Positions 1-5,876 of a stretch of 21,132 bases of DNA are shown in pieces. The notes under the pieces are model-generated. The model made no database searches. It was not told the DNA's origin and saw nothing but the letters and a program-made list of their open reading frames with translations. The translations under genes were made by a program, and so were the position numbers. Position 1 is the stretch's first letter, and each line of letters opens with the position of its first letter. The DNA is from a virus: IMG/VR virus record IMGVR_UViG_3300023179_000592, positions 1 through 21,132 of that record; one strand, written 5' to 3'.

Positions 1-1984
1 GGTATGCCATGCACTTTAGTTTTTCGGGGTGAATAAGCGTGTGTACCGAACCCAAGAATTCGGTTTCAAACTCGGTACGGAACTGCTCTTCGCTGGTGTT
101 GGAGATGGTTTGCTTTTTCCACTCTTCGTCACGACCGGGCACATCGCTCCAGTGTACTTCAATAGGGTAGTACTCGTTCTTGCCTTCTTCGCCTGCCCGT
201 TTGTTGGCATTTACCCATATGCGGTAAAACATGTTCAAGCCCTTTGGCGTTGACACGATGATTACTTTGGTTTCTTTACCGCTGGTAATGGTTGGATACA
301 CGGACGAGAAGAACTCTTCAGCCACATTCTGCGGAACATACGCAAACTCGTCAAGCATTATACAATTATGAACTTCTATTCCGTTTGCATAAAACGCATG
401 AGTCTCTTGCACATCTAATAAATCATAGACATCGGTTTTCACATTACTTTCAACAGACACAACAGGAAGAATGGAATTGTCGCAAACCACAAGATGCCCA
501 GCAGACAAAGAACCAGCAGCAACAAAACCATAACCATCAACAAGTATTTTGTGATCTTGAGTGCATACTATTTTTCTGTCAGGCAGATTTACGCTGATGG
601 TGTGTTGTGAATAAGTTTTGCTTATTCCTTTGAATGGTCGGAACCCTTTACTGGTAAGTACTTCCCATCTACCATTTTCATTCCACGATTCCAAGCACCT
701 CCCTGTTTGGCTATTCGTGCTTTTGCTGCATTGCTCATTTTCTTTTTTGCTTCTTCGCTTCGTTTCATTCCACGATGTTTCTCTGCTGTTTTTCTTATTT
801 TCTCTGGATTCTTGTTTATTTTGTCTGAATGTTCTTTTGTTTTCGGTTTGCCCTTTAGCCCCATAGATATTTTTCGACAAATATCCTGACTCTTCTTTGT
901 CCCAACAAGACGACCACGATTCGCAGCAGATATCAACTTTCTCGCATTTTCTGATAGGGGTCTTCCTTTGCTTGCTTTTGACATTTTCAATTTTGTTTCT
1001 TCTGAGTGTTTTTTCCCCATTCTCATAATTCGCCTTGCTTCCGAATACTCTGTCATAACGGTTTTCTTTTGTTGATCTGTCATTTTCACCATCTGACCCT
1101 GACGACCAGTTACCATACGAAAATGAGCATGAACCATTTTGGATTTTTCCACACCACTCAAAAACTTCGTCAAAAGTTTGTGAGCCAACAAATGTTCTCT
1201 TACTGTTAGTTTCACTAAATTGGTCTTTTCGTTTGTGCCCCCCAAAGATTGGGGAATTATGTGATGACTCTCCGTATAGACCGATGTTTCCAAAACTCTC
1301 TTCTGAGCATTCTCCATTATCGAAAAATACCAATTCTTGTATTTGTTGTTCGTCATCTCCATAAACATATTTAGTCTTTCTAGACGAGTTAGCAAAGAAA
1401 CTTTCAATACTAATATCAAAAATAGTTCCATTAGTAGAATCTCGCAGAGTAATAATAGAATCTCCACTTATGCAGTTATACGAACCGCCACGAACAGCAG
1501 ATGATGAAGTGGCTGCTGCAAGCACTTTGGAACCGTTCTCTAACACGATTGAACCCTTGTTCCACTCGACTACACCCTGCTGCAACCATATGGGCAAGTA
1601 TTCATACGCTAGTTTCAAGCGTCCCAGTAGTTCACGGGCTGTGGCTAGTTTGTTAGCCAAGATTGCCACACTCATGCTTTGGTTGAACAGGATATAGTGC
1701 AACAAGAACGAAATCATGGTTGTGGACTTGCCGCTCTGACGAGGCATCTTGCAGATCACGAAGCGGTTCTTGTGAACGGCTTGGATCATATCCTCTTGGA
1801 ATTCATAAGGCTCAAACGGCACCAAGCCTTTATCCAGCGACACAATTTTTACATAGTTCTTGATGAAATACAGCGGATCTTGAGAGCACTTTACATACTC
1901 TTCAATCTGCTTTTCAGAAAAATTTATCTTTACGCCTTCTGCTTTTAGATTGGCGTTTCCAAGATATTTTTGACTTTTAGTCAC
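1..1984 (-). CDS. 17: Terminase large subunit (gp17/TerL) precursor containing an intein; 3' end beyond window
   Basis: ATPase/nuclease of the DNA-packaging motor. The frame opens at GTG (1984-1982), just after an in-frame TAG, and overlaps the end of the upstream 103-aa gene by 8 nt (GTGACTAA); AAAGG lies about 9 nt before it. The N-extein is residues 1-170: Walker A PRQSGKST at about 81-88, ending SSAVRGGSYN. The C-extein starts at Cys (364-362) with CIMLDEFAYVP, where IMLDE is Walker B, followed by KVIIVSTPKG (coupling motif). The nuclease domain lies off the left edge. Order and wording match T4-like/cyanophage TerL as I remember it. Between the exteins is a 370-codon intein in the same frame, and I read no stop from 1984 to position 1. 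Identity is certain; the start codon is likely. Confidence 0.95.
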   Translation of the reverse strand, partial: MTKSQKYLGNANLKAEGVKINFSEKQIEEYVKCSQDPLYFIKNYVKIVSLDKGLVPFEPYEFQEDMIQAVHKNRFVICKMPRQSGKSTTMISFLLHYILFNQSMSVAILANKLATARELLGRLKLAYEYLPIWLQQGVVEWNKGSIVLENGSKVLAAATSSSAVRGGSYNCISGDSIITLRDSTNGTIFDISIESFFANSSRKTKYVYGDDEQQIQELVFFDNGECSEESFGNIGLYGESSHNSPIFGGHKRKDQFSETNSKRTFVGSQTFDEVFEWCGKIQNGSCSFSYGNWSSGSDGENDRSTKENRYDRVFGSKANYENGEKTLRRNKIENVKSKQRKTPIRKCEKVDICCESWSSCWDKEESGYLSKNIYGAKGQTENKRTFRQNKQESRENKKNSRETSWNETKRRSKKENEQCSKSTNSQTGRCLESWNENGRWEVLTSKGFRPFKGISKTYSQHTISVNLPDRKIVCTQDHKILVDGYGFVAAGSLSAGHLVVCDNSILPVVSVESNVKTDVYDLLDVQETHAFYANGIEVHNCIMLDEFAYVPQNVAEEFFSSVYPTITSGKETKVIIVSTPKGLNMFYRIWVNANKRAGEEGKNEYYPIEVHWSDVPGRDEEWKKQTISNTSEEQFRTEFETEFLGSVHTLIHPEKLKCMAY
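365..1474 (-). other. TerL intein (370 codons) interrupted between blocks A and B by an out-of-frame endonuclease gene
   Basis: Protein-splicing element in frame with TerL. Block A begins at Cys1 (1474-1472) with CISGDSIITLRD and continues through IFDISIESFF. Block B is IVCTQDHKILVDGYG with TxxH at intein residues 305-308 (562-551), followed by FVAAGSLSAGHLVV. Blocks F/G are VYDLLDVQETHAFYANG and then IEVHN, with penultimate His369 and Asn370 (367-365); the +1 residue is Cys. Removing the nested gene leaves about 125 residues, the size of a mini-intein. The middle (about residues 40-284) is the off-frame reading of the endonuclease gene: a Lys/Glu/Ser/Asn-rich sequence with no recognisable domain, yet no stop. 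The intein frame has no Met codon at all. The splicing motifs make the intein call firm; splicing activity is inferred. Confidence 0.92.
622..1356 (-). CDS. HNH homing endonuclease with NUMOD3 repeats, nested out of frame inside the TerL intein
   Basis: Predicted free-standing DNA endonuclease of 244 aa, expected to cut intein-less TerL alleles and spread the element. It starts NKYKNWYFSIMENA. The HNH core is ESHHIIPQSLGGTNEKTN at about residues 29-46, continuing into LVKLTVREHLLAHKLL. Basic DNA-binding repeats of NUMOD3 type follow: GKKHSEETKLKMSKASKG (about 114-131), a second at about 153-170 and GMKRSEEAKKKMSNA (about 196-210). The frame is +1 relative to TerL/intein. Upstream codons in this frame (to a GTG at 1467) read as the shadow of intein block A, so I start at ATG 1356; ATGs at 1362 and 1368 are alternatives. 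No good ribosome binding site is visible (AGAAAG lies before 1368; GGAG abuts the 1356 ATG). Stop TAA is 624-622. Confidence 0.88.
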   Translation of the reverse strand: MTNNKYKNWYFSIMENAQKRVLETSVYTESHHIIPQSLGGTNEKTNLVKLTVREHLLAHKLLTKFLSGVEKSKMVHAHFRMVTGRQGQMVKMTDQQKKTVMTEYSEARRIMRMGKKHSEETKLKMSKASKGRPLSENARKLISAANRGRLVGTKKSQDICRKISMGLKGKPKTKEHSDKINKNPEKIRKTAEKHRGMKRSEEAKKKMSNAAKARIAKQGGAWNRGMKMVDGKYLPVKGSDHSKE

Positions 1985-2288
1985 GCAATTCTACCTTTCC
2001 CAAAACCTCTCCACGAAGTTTAAGAGTGAAACTGCCACCAACAACAAGAGCAGCGTTTTGCTGTTCTTTCTTTGTATACTTCACGATATCTGCGTACATG
2101 GTTTCCATTTCGGCATCTGTGTATTTTGGACGACACGATTTGCACAGGCTTTGGTCATAAAACCGTTTGGCTTTGGTATACCACCCAAACAGAGTGCTTG
2201 GTCTACTGCATATACCTGTTGGTGTGTCTTCTCCCCTATACAGGTGTGTCACCAACTCCGCAGGACTTTCAAAGATGTATTCAGCCAT
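1977..2288 (-). CDS. Hypothetical protein, 103 aa, translationally coupled to TerL
   Basis: I do not recognise this protein. It begins MAEYIFESPAELVTHLYRGE and looks soluble, with no membrane segment. It has a cysteine cluster (GIC, then LCKSCRPKY, about residues 26-54) that could bind a metal or form disulfides, and a basic/acidic C-terminal half ending GKVELRD. The start ATG (2288) overlaps the upstream gene's TGA by 8 nt, and its own TAA overlaps the TerL GTG by 8 nt, so the three are probably translated together. GAGG lies a few bases before the ATG. Position between small and large terminase suggests a late, perhaps packaging-related role, but this is only context. Confidence 0.8.
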   Translation of the reverse strand: MAEYIFESPAELVTHLYRGEDTPTGICSRPSTLFGWYTKAKRFYDQSLCKSCRPKYTDAEMETMYADIVKYTKKEQQNAALVVGGSFTLKLRGEVLGKVELRD

Positions 2289-2637
2289 TGCTTAACCTCG
2301 TGACAGCCCACTTAAATAACAAGTAAAGTATACACGCCCCACCGTAAACAGCAGGAAGACGAGAAAAACAATCAAACGCCCAACACCCCAAGAAAGCGTA
2401 CCACACGCCAATACAAAACGGGCACGATGCCATCAGAACAAAAAAAGACGGGTGCTTGGTGCCCATGAAGTCGCTGTATTTCAGGGCAGAGTCGTGTTTC
2501 TTGAATTCTTGATACTCTTTGATGCGTGTAAAGCGTTCACAAAACGGTAGCAGTTTCAGGTACTCGTACACAGCAGAAGTTCCAAAAGCCACCCACAATG
2601 CAAATGCAGTCCAATATAAAGCCAATACAGTTTTCAT
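2281..2637 (-). CDS. Hypothetical small membrane protein with CPFC motif, 118 aa
   Basis: Function unknown. The N-terminus is hydrophobic (VLALYWTAFALWVAFG, about residues 4-19). After a charged middle segment (about 35-62) come further hydrophobic stretches around SCPFCIGVWYAFLGCWAF (about 71-88) and GGACILYLLFKWAV (about 99-112), suggesting two to three membrane segments. The CxxC of CPFC resembles thiol/metal motifs of small membrane proteins, but I cannot name a family with confidence. A strong GGAGG lies 6 nt before ATG 2637, and a late-promoter-like CATAAATA lies just upstream. The gene overlaps the 103-aa gene by 8 nt. It sits between gp16 and gp17, which are adjacent in T4. Confidence 0.8.
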   Translation of the reverse strand: MKTVLALYWTAFALWVAFGTSAVYEYLKLLPFCERFTRIKEYQEFKKHDSALKYSDFMGTKHPSFFVLMASCPFCIGVWYAFLGCWAFDCFSRLPAVYGGACILYLLFKWAVTRLSNG

Positions 2638-2655
2638 GCTATACCTCCATCAAAG

Positions 2656-2663
2656 TATTTATG
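2656..2663 (-). promoter_or_regulatory. T4-late-promoter-like motif CATAAATA
   Basis: CATAAATA on the minus strand matches the T4 late consensus TATAAATA at 7 of 8 positions. It overlaps the stop codon of the small terminase gene and lies about 19 nt before ATG 2637, so it would drive the 118-aa, 103-aa and TerL genes. The sequence following it (ACTTTGATGGAGG) resembles that before gp13. Prediction only. Confidence 0.4.
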
Positions 2664-3150
2664 GAGTTTCGTCCTCGCTTGCGTCAATAAACGCTTTGGT
2701 ACTGGAACGAGCAGAATTTATAATATCTTGCAAATCACGAGTAGACCCCACATAGATGGCATTGTTTGTGGTGTGGTTGTTGGTAGTGTTGTTTTCAGTC
2801 TTACGGATACCCTTGATCTTGTCGTGCAGGTCTAACAGATCACGATTGGTTTCCGAAAGGGTCTTTATCATTTGGGCTACCACTTCATACGCACGAGGGG
2901 AGTCGCCTTCTTGAGCCACAGCCATCACACCGTCCAATGCGTTCTTGCCTGCGTCAACTAGTTCGCGTAGGTTCTTGCGAACTGTTTCGTAATCGTGTTT
3001 CAGGTCTTTGGCAATACCTTCATCAGTCAGGGGAGGAGTTTCTATCCTCACTATAGGCATGGGAGCAGACTGCACAATAGCCTGTGGTTCGCTCTCACCT
3101 GTGCTACCAACACCTAACACGCTTTCAATATGTGAAAACCCATCACTCAT
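2659..3150 (-). CDS. 16: Terminase small subunit (gp16-like)
   Basis: DNA-recognition/regulatory subunit of the packaging terminase that works with gp17. At 163 aa it matches T4 gp16 (164 aa). The central region (about residues 45-115) carries the family pattern: LKHDYETVRKNLRELVDAGK followed by ALDGVMAVAQEGDSPRAYEV, then LIKTLSETNRDLLDLHDKIK-type helices expected to form the oligomerising coiled coil. The ends look disordered, the C-terminus being Asn/Thr-rich (TENNTTNNHTTNN). AAGGAGG (3156-3162) ends 5 nt before the ATG and shares bases with the gp15 stop. Placement after gp15 and before gp17 matches T4 apart from two small genes between it and gp17. Confidence 0.9.
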   Translation of the reverse strand: MSDGFSHIESVLGVGSTGESEPQAIVQSAPMPIVRIETPPLTDEGIAKDLKHDYETVRKNLRELVDAGKNALDGVMAVAQEGDSPRAYEVVAQMIKTLSETNRDLLDLHDKIKGIRKTENNTTNNHTTNNAIYVGSTRDLQDIINSARSSTKAFIDASEDETP

Positions 3151-3160
3151 ATGTGCCTCC

Positions 3161-4021
3161 TTATGCAGTTGGGCCAGTTACCCCATAACTATCAAACCAC
3201 CCCACAGTAACTCCCTTTGCAAGTGTTGCACCGTTTTGGTATTCGTAAATCTTGGCATACGGGGTGTAATCGTATTTGCCTGAACTTGCTCCACTTGGCC
3301 CGCTAATGCCAACAAAAATGTTGCCGTAAAGTCCAGCAGTAGCACCTGCACCTGTCCACCCTGCGGTGTATCCGTTGTCGTAGTAGTCCATGTTCAGCAG
3401 GTTGCTGTTGACTTTGCGAATCTCCGAATAGGATCTTACCGATCCAAAGATGTACGACTTCATGGTGAAATTCAAAGTAAATATAATGCTACGGCGGCTC
3501 TGAAAGTCGCCTTCGTAGTCTTCCTCTGATGACACCGAATTAAGATAAATGGGAACATCTACCTTTTTATTTACTTCATCAAAATTCATCGTGACAGTAA
3601 ACTCTGGAGAAAAATACGGAAGTATCTGTTCTATGATTTGCAGCCCGTCGTCCATGTTTCGGGTGTACACATACAGTCCGAAATCAATATTGTATGGAAC
3701 TTCAGCAAAAGTATACTTGATTCCACTCTTGTCTGAATTACGCAACACATTTCTTTGCAAAGAGTTTCGTTTACGAGCAGGATCGTATACAATTCCCGTG
3801 ATCTCAAAAGCCATACGGGGCAGAATAATTTGATTGGGATTTTGTAGATACGGATCACCTGCCAAACGCACTTTGTATTTTTCTTTGGGTGCGTATGCAA
3901 TAGGCACTTCAATGTATTTGGTTCCACCACTCTGTGTGCGAGATATCTTCATTTGGTTAAAAATGGAACCAAACGCAACCACCATGCGACGAATTGATCC
4001 GTTATAAAACTGCGTAAACAT
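3161..4021 (-). CDS. 15: Tail sheath stabiliser/tail completion protein gp15
   Basis: In T4, gp15 caps the finished tail tube and sheath so it can join the head neck. This 286-aa protein (T4 about 272) opens MFTQFYNGSIRRMVVAFGSI, close to T4 MFGYFYNSSFRR. It carries further family stretches: YIEVPIAYAPKEKYKVRLAG (about 37-56), ILPRMAFEITGIVYDPARKR, and DDGLQIIEQILPYFSPEFTV. The C-terminal 70 residues are Gly/Ser/Ala-rich (GISGPSGASSG, GVTGPTA) and unlike T4. The ATG shares one base with the gp14 TGA (TGATG), indicating translational coupling. Stop TAA is at 3163-3161. Confidence 0.93.
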   Translation of the reverse strand: MFTQFYNGSIRRMVVAFGSIFNQMKISRTQSGGTKYIEVPIAYAPKEKYKVRLAGDPYLQNPNQIILPRMAFEITGIVYDPARKRNSLQRNVLRNSDKSGIKYTFAEVPYNIDFGLYVYTRNMDDGLQIIEQILPYFSPEFTVTMNFDEVNKKVDVPIYLNSVSSEEDYEGDFQSRRSIIFTLNFTMKSYIFGSVRSYSEIRKVNSNLLNMDYYDNGYTAGWTGAGATAGLYGNIFVGISGPSGASSGKYDYTPYAKIYEYQNGATLAKGVTVGWFDSYGVTGPTA

Positions 4022-4908
4022 CAGTACAGCCCTTCGGAGAAAGGATCTTTCTCCGTGAAGTCAAAAATATTGTCGCGGTTGGCTTCCAAATCAAGGGCTT
4101 CATTGTCTTGCAGATTTGCATTAGTGACAAGCGTATCAGTATTGGTAATTGCTGTAATGGAAGAAGACGCACTGCTAGTTTTTCCTATAACAGTATCTCC
4201 AATTTCAAATTTACCCTTCTTTACATTCACATTCAGATAGTACACAGGAGGATTGTCGTTGGTTTTAGTCCACGATTCAACCCGCCCAAGTGCATGGGGA
4301 TTAGAAACATTTCCAGCGTACACCTCTTCACCAACAGTGAACTGTGAACTACTACTAAGGGTAAACCGCTTTTGGAATGTGGAAACCACATCCTTGACCG
4401 CATCCATGTCGCTTTCCCCTGTGTCAAATTCTTCGTGTGTTGCTTTGAAGGCTTCACAATACAATTTGAAAGAGTACCGCTGACCAAGTGGGTAAAACGG
4501 ATTGTCGTGTTCCACAAACTTGATTTCAAACAGGTTGTATGGGTAGTCAAAATAGATTAGATCGCCTTCTCGGGGGCGACCCAAATCTCGGATAGAAGTA
4601 TTGTGACTCATTACTTCCAAAAATCGTCGCTTAGACACAATAAATGTGCAGTTTTCGCGGATATCTAGCCCGAAACGGGTCATGTCACTTTCGCCGTCAA
4701 AGCCCTCTGCGTTTTCCATGTACATTTCGATACGATTAGCATCGGTGAACTTGGAAACTTCTTCTCCTAAAATATTGTCTTCTGTAACCGTTTCTCGCGG
4801 GATGTATATCATCTCGTGACCGTGAATCTTGATGGCTTCGGTCGTGAGTGATTCCAGTAGGTTTTGCTCGCCTACATTGTTTCTACGAAAATACGGATTG
4901 ACTGCCAT
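4021..4908 (-). CDS. 14: Neck protein gp14
   Basis: Head-closure/neck protein that, with gp13, seals the filled capsid and provides the tail attachment site. It is 295 aa (T4 gp14 about 256). The start MAVNPYFRRNNVGEQNLLES and the following IHGHEMIYIPRETVTEDNIL are characteristic of the T4-like family. FIVSKRRFLE (about 90-99) and GDLIYFDYPYNLFEIKFVEH (about 115-134) are also typical. The segment at about residues 190-265 looks like a small beta domain (VGEEVYAGNVSNPHALGRVE...GDTVIGKTS) and may account for the extra length. It starts 3 nt after the gp13 stop with AGGA upstream. The end DPFSEGLY overlaps gp15 by one base. Confidence 0.93.
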   Translation of the reverse strand: MAVNPYFRRNNVGEQNLLESLTTEAIKIHGHEMIYIPRETVTEDNILGEEVSKFTDANRIEMYMENAEGFDGESDMTRFGLDIRENCTFIVSKRRFLEVMSHNTSIRDLGRPREGDLIYFDYPYNLFEIKFVEHDNPFYPLGQRYSFKLYCEAFKATHEEFDTGESDMDAVKDVVSTFQKRFTLSSSSQFTVGEEVYAGNVSNPHALGRVESWTKTNDNPPVYYLNVNVKKGKFEIGDTVIGKTSSASSSITAITNTDTLVTNANLQDNEALDLEANRDNIFDFTEKDPFSEGLY

Positions 4909-4911
4909 GCG

Positions 4912-5667
4912 TTATCCTGTAATGAAATCGGGTGGCAATTGGTAGCGTGTCTCAATCTCTTCTTCCAGTTTGGCAATCTGTTCCTGTGCTTCTTCGTAAA
5001 TTTTGGTGCCGTTGAATGTTACATTACCGGGCAGCGGCATACCCTCGTACTTGGACAGATTGGCTCCCCACTGCCGCTTGATGAGTGCTGTTGAGTATTT
5101 TTTCAACCAAATATCATCGTAAATGTCTTTTGCTATTTCAGGATCATTCATGCTGTACGCTTCAATCATCAAATAAATTCCAGCGGTCATGTCTGTGGTG
5201 GTTGCGTCAATATACAATTTGTTATTGACTCGGTTGAAGCGAATCTGCTTTTCAGGATCAAGCAGTTGCTCAAGCATTTCAATATACTGCATGGTAGACA
5301 CATAGTAGTTTAGATTGGTCTGCCCTGTACGCAATCCATAAAAGTCGTTGAGTGCTAATTGGTAGCGAATATTGAAAATGTTATGGGTAGAGATATTGAA
5401 ACCCATATGAAAAATACGATTAATGGTCAGAATAGACGGGTCAATAGGATCGGTATCAATCCACTTGCGGGCAATGTCTTCAGCCGTGAGTGCGTAAGTA
5501 TAGTACATCTTTTGCCCACCGTCGTGGTGGAAGTTGGCGTAATACTCTAGGGCTTCGTCAATACGGTCTTCAACCTGCGAGTCTTCCACATTGACTTCGA
5601 TCACAGGCTGACCAAGTGCACGAAGGCAGTAGTCTTTGAGTTCTTGACGGGAATGTGGGCGAGCCAT
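4912..5667 (-). CDS. 13: Neck protein gp13
   Basis: Head-completion/neck protein, partner of gp14. It is 251 aa from ATG 5667, beginning MARPHSRQELKDYCLRALGQ and continuing PVIEVNVEDSQVEDRIDEAL, a hallmark of T4-like/cyanophage gp13. T4 gp13 is longer (about 309 aa). The body is largely helical and rich in Tyr/Asn; the C-terminus is an acidic helix (IYEEAQEQIAKLEEEIETRY). A longer frame from TTG 5682 exists, but those codons (MKGDC) are the ribosome binding site AAGGAG read as protein, so the ATG at 5667 is preferred. It is the first gene after a 276-nt spacer and may head its own late transcript with gp14, gp15 and gp16. Confidence 0.93.
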   Translation of the reverse strand: MARPHSRQELKDYCLRALGQPVIEVNVEDSQVEDRIDEALEYYANFHHDGGQKMYYTYALTAEDIARKWIDTDPIDPSILTINRIFHMGFNISTHNIFNIRYQLALNDFYGLRTGQTNLNYYVSTMQYIEMLEQLLDPEKQIRFNRVNNKLYIDATTTDMTAGIYLMIEAYSMNDPEIAKDIYDDIWLKKYSTALIKRQWGANLSKYEGMPLPGNVTFNGTKIYEEAQEQIAKLEEEIETRYQLPPDFITG

Positions 5668-5672
5668 GCAGT

Positions 5673-5678
5673 CTCCTT
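5673..5678 (-). promoter_or_regulatory. Ribosome binding site of gp13
   Basis: AAGGAG on the minus strand sits 5 nt before ATG 5667. It decides the start of gp13 against the upstream TTG at 5682, whose first codons would be this site itself. Confidence 0.8.
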
Positions 5679-5683
5679 TCAAG

Positions 5684-5691
5684 TATTTAGG
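5684..5691 (-). promoter_or_regulatory. Weak late-promoter-like motif CCTAAATA before gp13
   Basis: CCTAAATA matches TATAAATA at 6 of 8 positions and is followed by ACTTGAAAGGAG, resembling the arrangement upstream of the 118-aa gene (CATAAATA then ACTTTGATGGAGG). It lies about 17 nt before the gp13 ATG. Speculative. Confidence 0.25.
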
Positions 5692-5809
5692 ACTCTATTG
5701 GAGCCGCAAATGTTGTGTTTTATTCAAACTATCAACAACAATTCACGCAATTTGCTATTACAAGTGATCGTCCTATGACTTGTATTTTCAATTTTATGGC
5801 ATATGCCTC

Positions 5810-5817
5810 TATTTATC
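5810..5817 (-). promoter_or_regulatory. Late-promoter-like motif GATAAATA
   Basis: GATAAATA matches the T4 late consensus TATAAATA at 7 of 8 positions. It lies about 140 nt upstream of gp13 with no gene between, so it could supply the neck operon transcript. It overlaps the stop codon of the gene remnant. Prediction only. Confidence 0.35.
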
Positions 5818-5863
5818 TTTTACGACCTACGGGTTCTATTCTGTTGGTTTTCAGTGTGCTCAT
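5813..5863 (-). pseudogene. Decapitated start of an MSTLKT-type fibre gene (16 codons)
   Basis: From ATG 5863 the frame reads MSTLKTNRIEPVG, identical to the first 13 residues of the 428-aa fibre gene starting at 7803, and then diverges to RKR and a TAA (5815-5813). DNA similarity extends a few bases upstream of the ATG (ACAC). The rest of the gene is missing. Most likely it is the leftover of a fibre gene lost or swapped by recombination; a functional 16-aa peptide is improbable. Confidence 0.75.
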
Positions 5864-5868
5864 GTGTT
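5826..5868 (-). repeat. 43-bp direct repeat, copy 1 (fibre gene start)
   Basis: About 41 of 43 bases are identical to 7766-7808 by eye, in the same orientation. It covers the ATG and the first 13 codons of the MSTLKTNRIEPVG fibre start. The two copies could recombine and delete the fibre genes between them. Confidence 0.9.
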
Positions 5869-5876
5869 TATTTATG
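5869..5876 (-). promoter_or_regulatory. Late-promoter-like motif CATAAATA before the remnant
   Basis: CATAAATA (7 of 8 to TATAAATA) ends 5 nt before the ATG of the truncated fibre gene. It is too close to leave a normal leader for that ATG but could initiate transcription toward gp13. Prediction only. Confidence 0.3.

Noticed and set aside
622-1467. A 281-aa endonuclease reading frame starting at GTG 1467
   Set aside because: The first 37 codons are the +1 shadow of intein block A and have no endonuclease features; the recognisable protein starts at about ATG 1356.
365-1474. Group I intron carrying a homing endonuclease in gene 17
   Set aside because: The boundaries carry intein motifs (Cys1, TxxH, HN-Cys), and the whole insert is an in-frame multiple of 3 with no stop; a self-splicing RNA is not needed.
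1-1984. Classic fractured gene with separate split-intein halves
   Set aside because: Not the preferred model because the frame is continuous and the C-part has no ATG, though trans-splicing from alternative starts cannot be excluded by sequence alone.
4912-5682. gp13 start at TTG 5682
   Set aside because: The added codons overlap the AAGGAG ribosome site that serves ATG 5667, and the family start MARPxxRQE fits.
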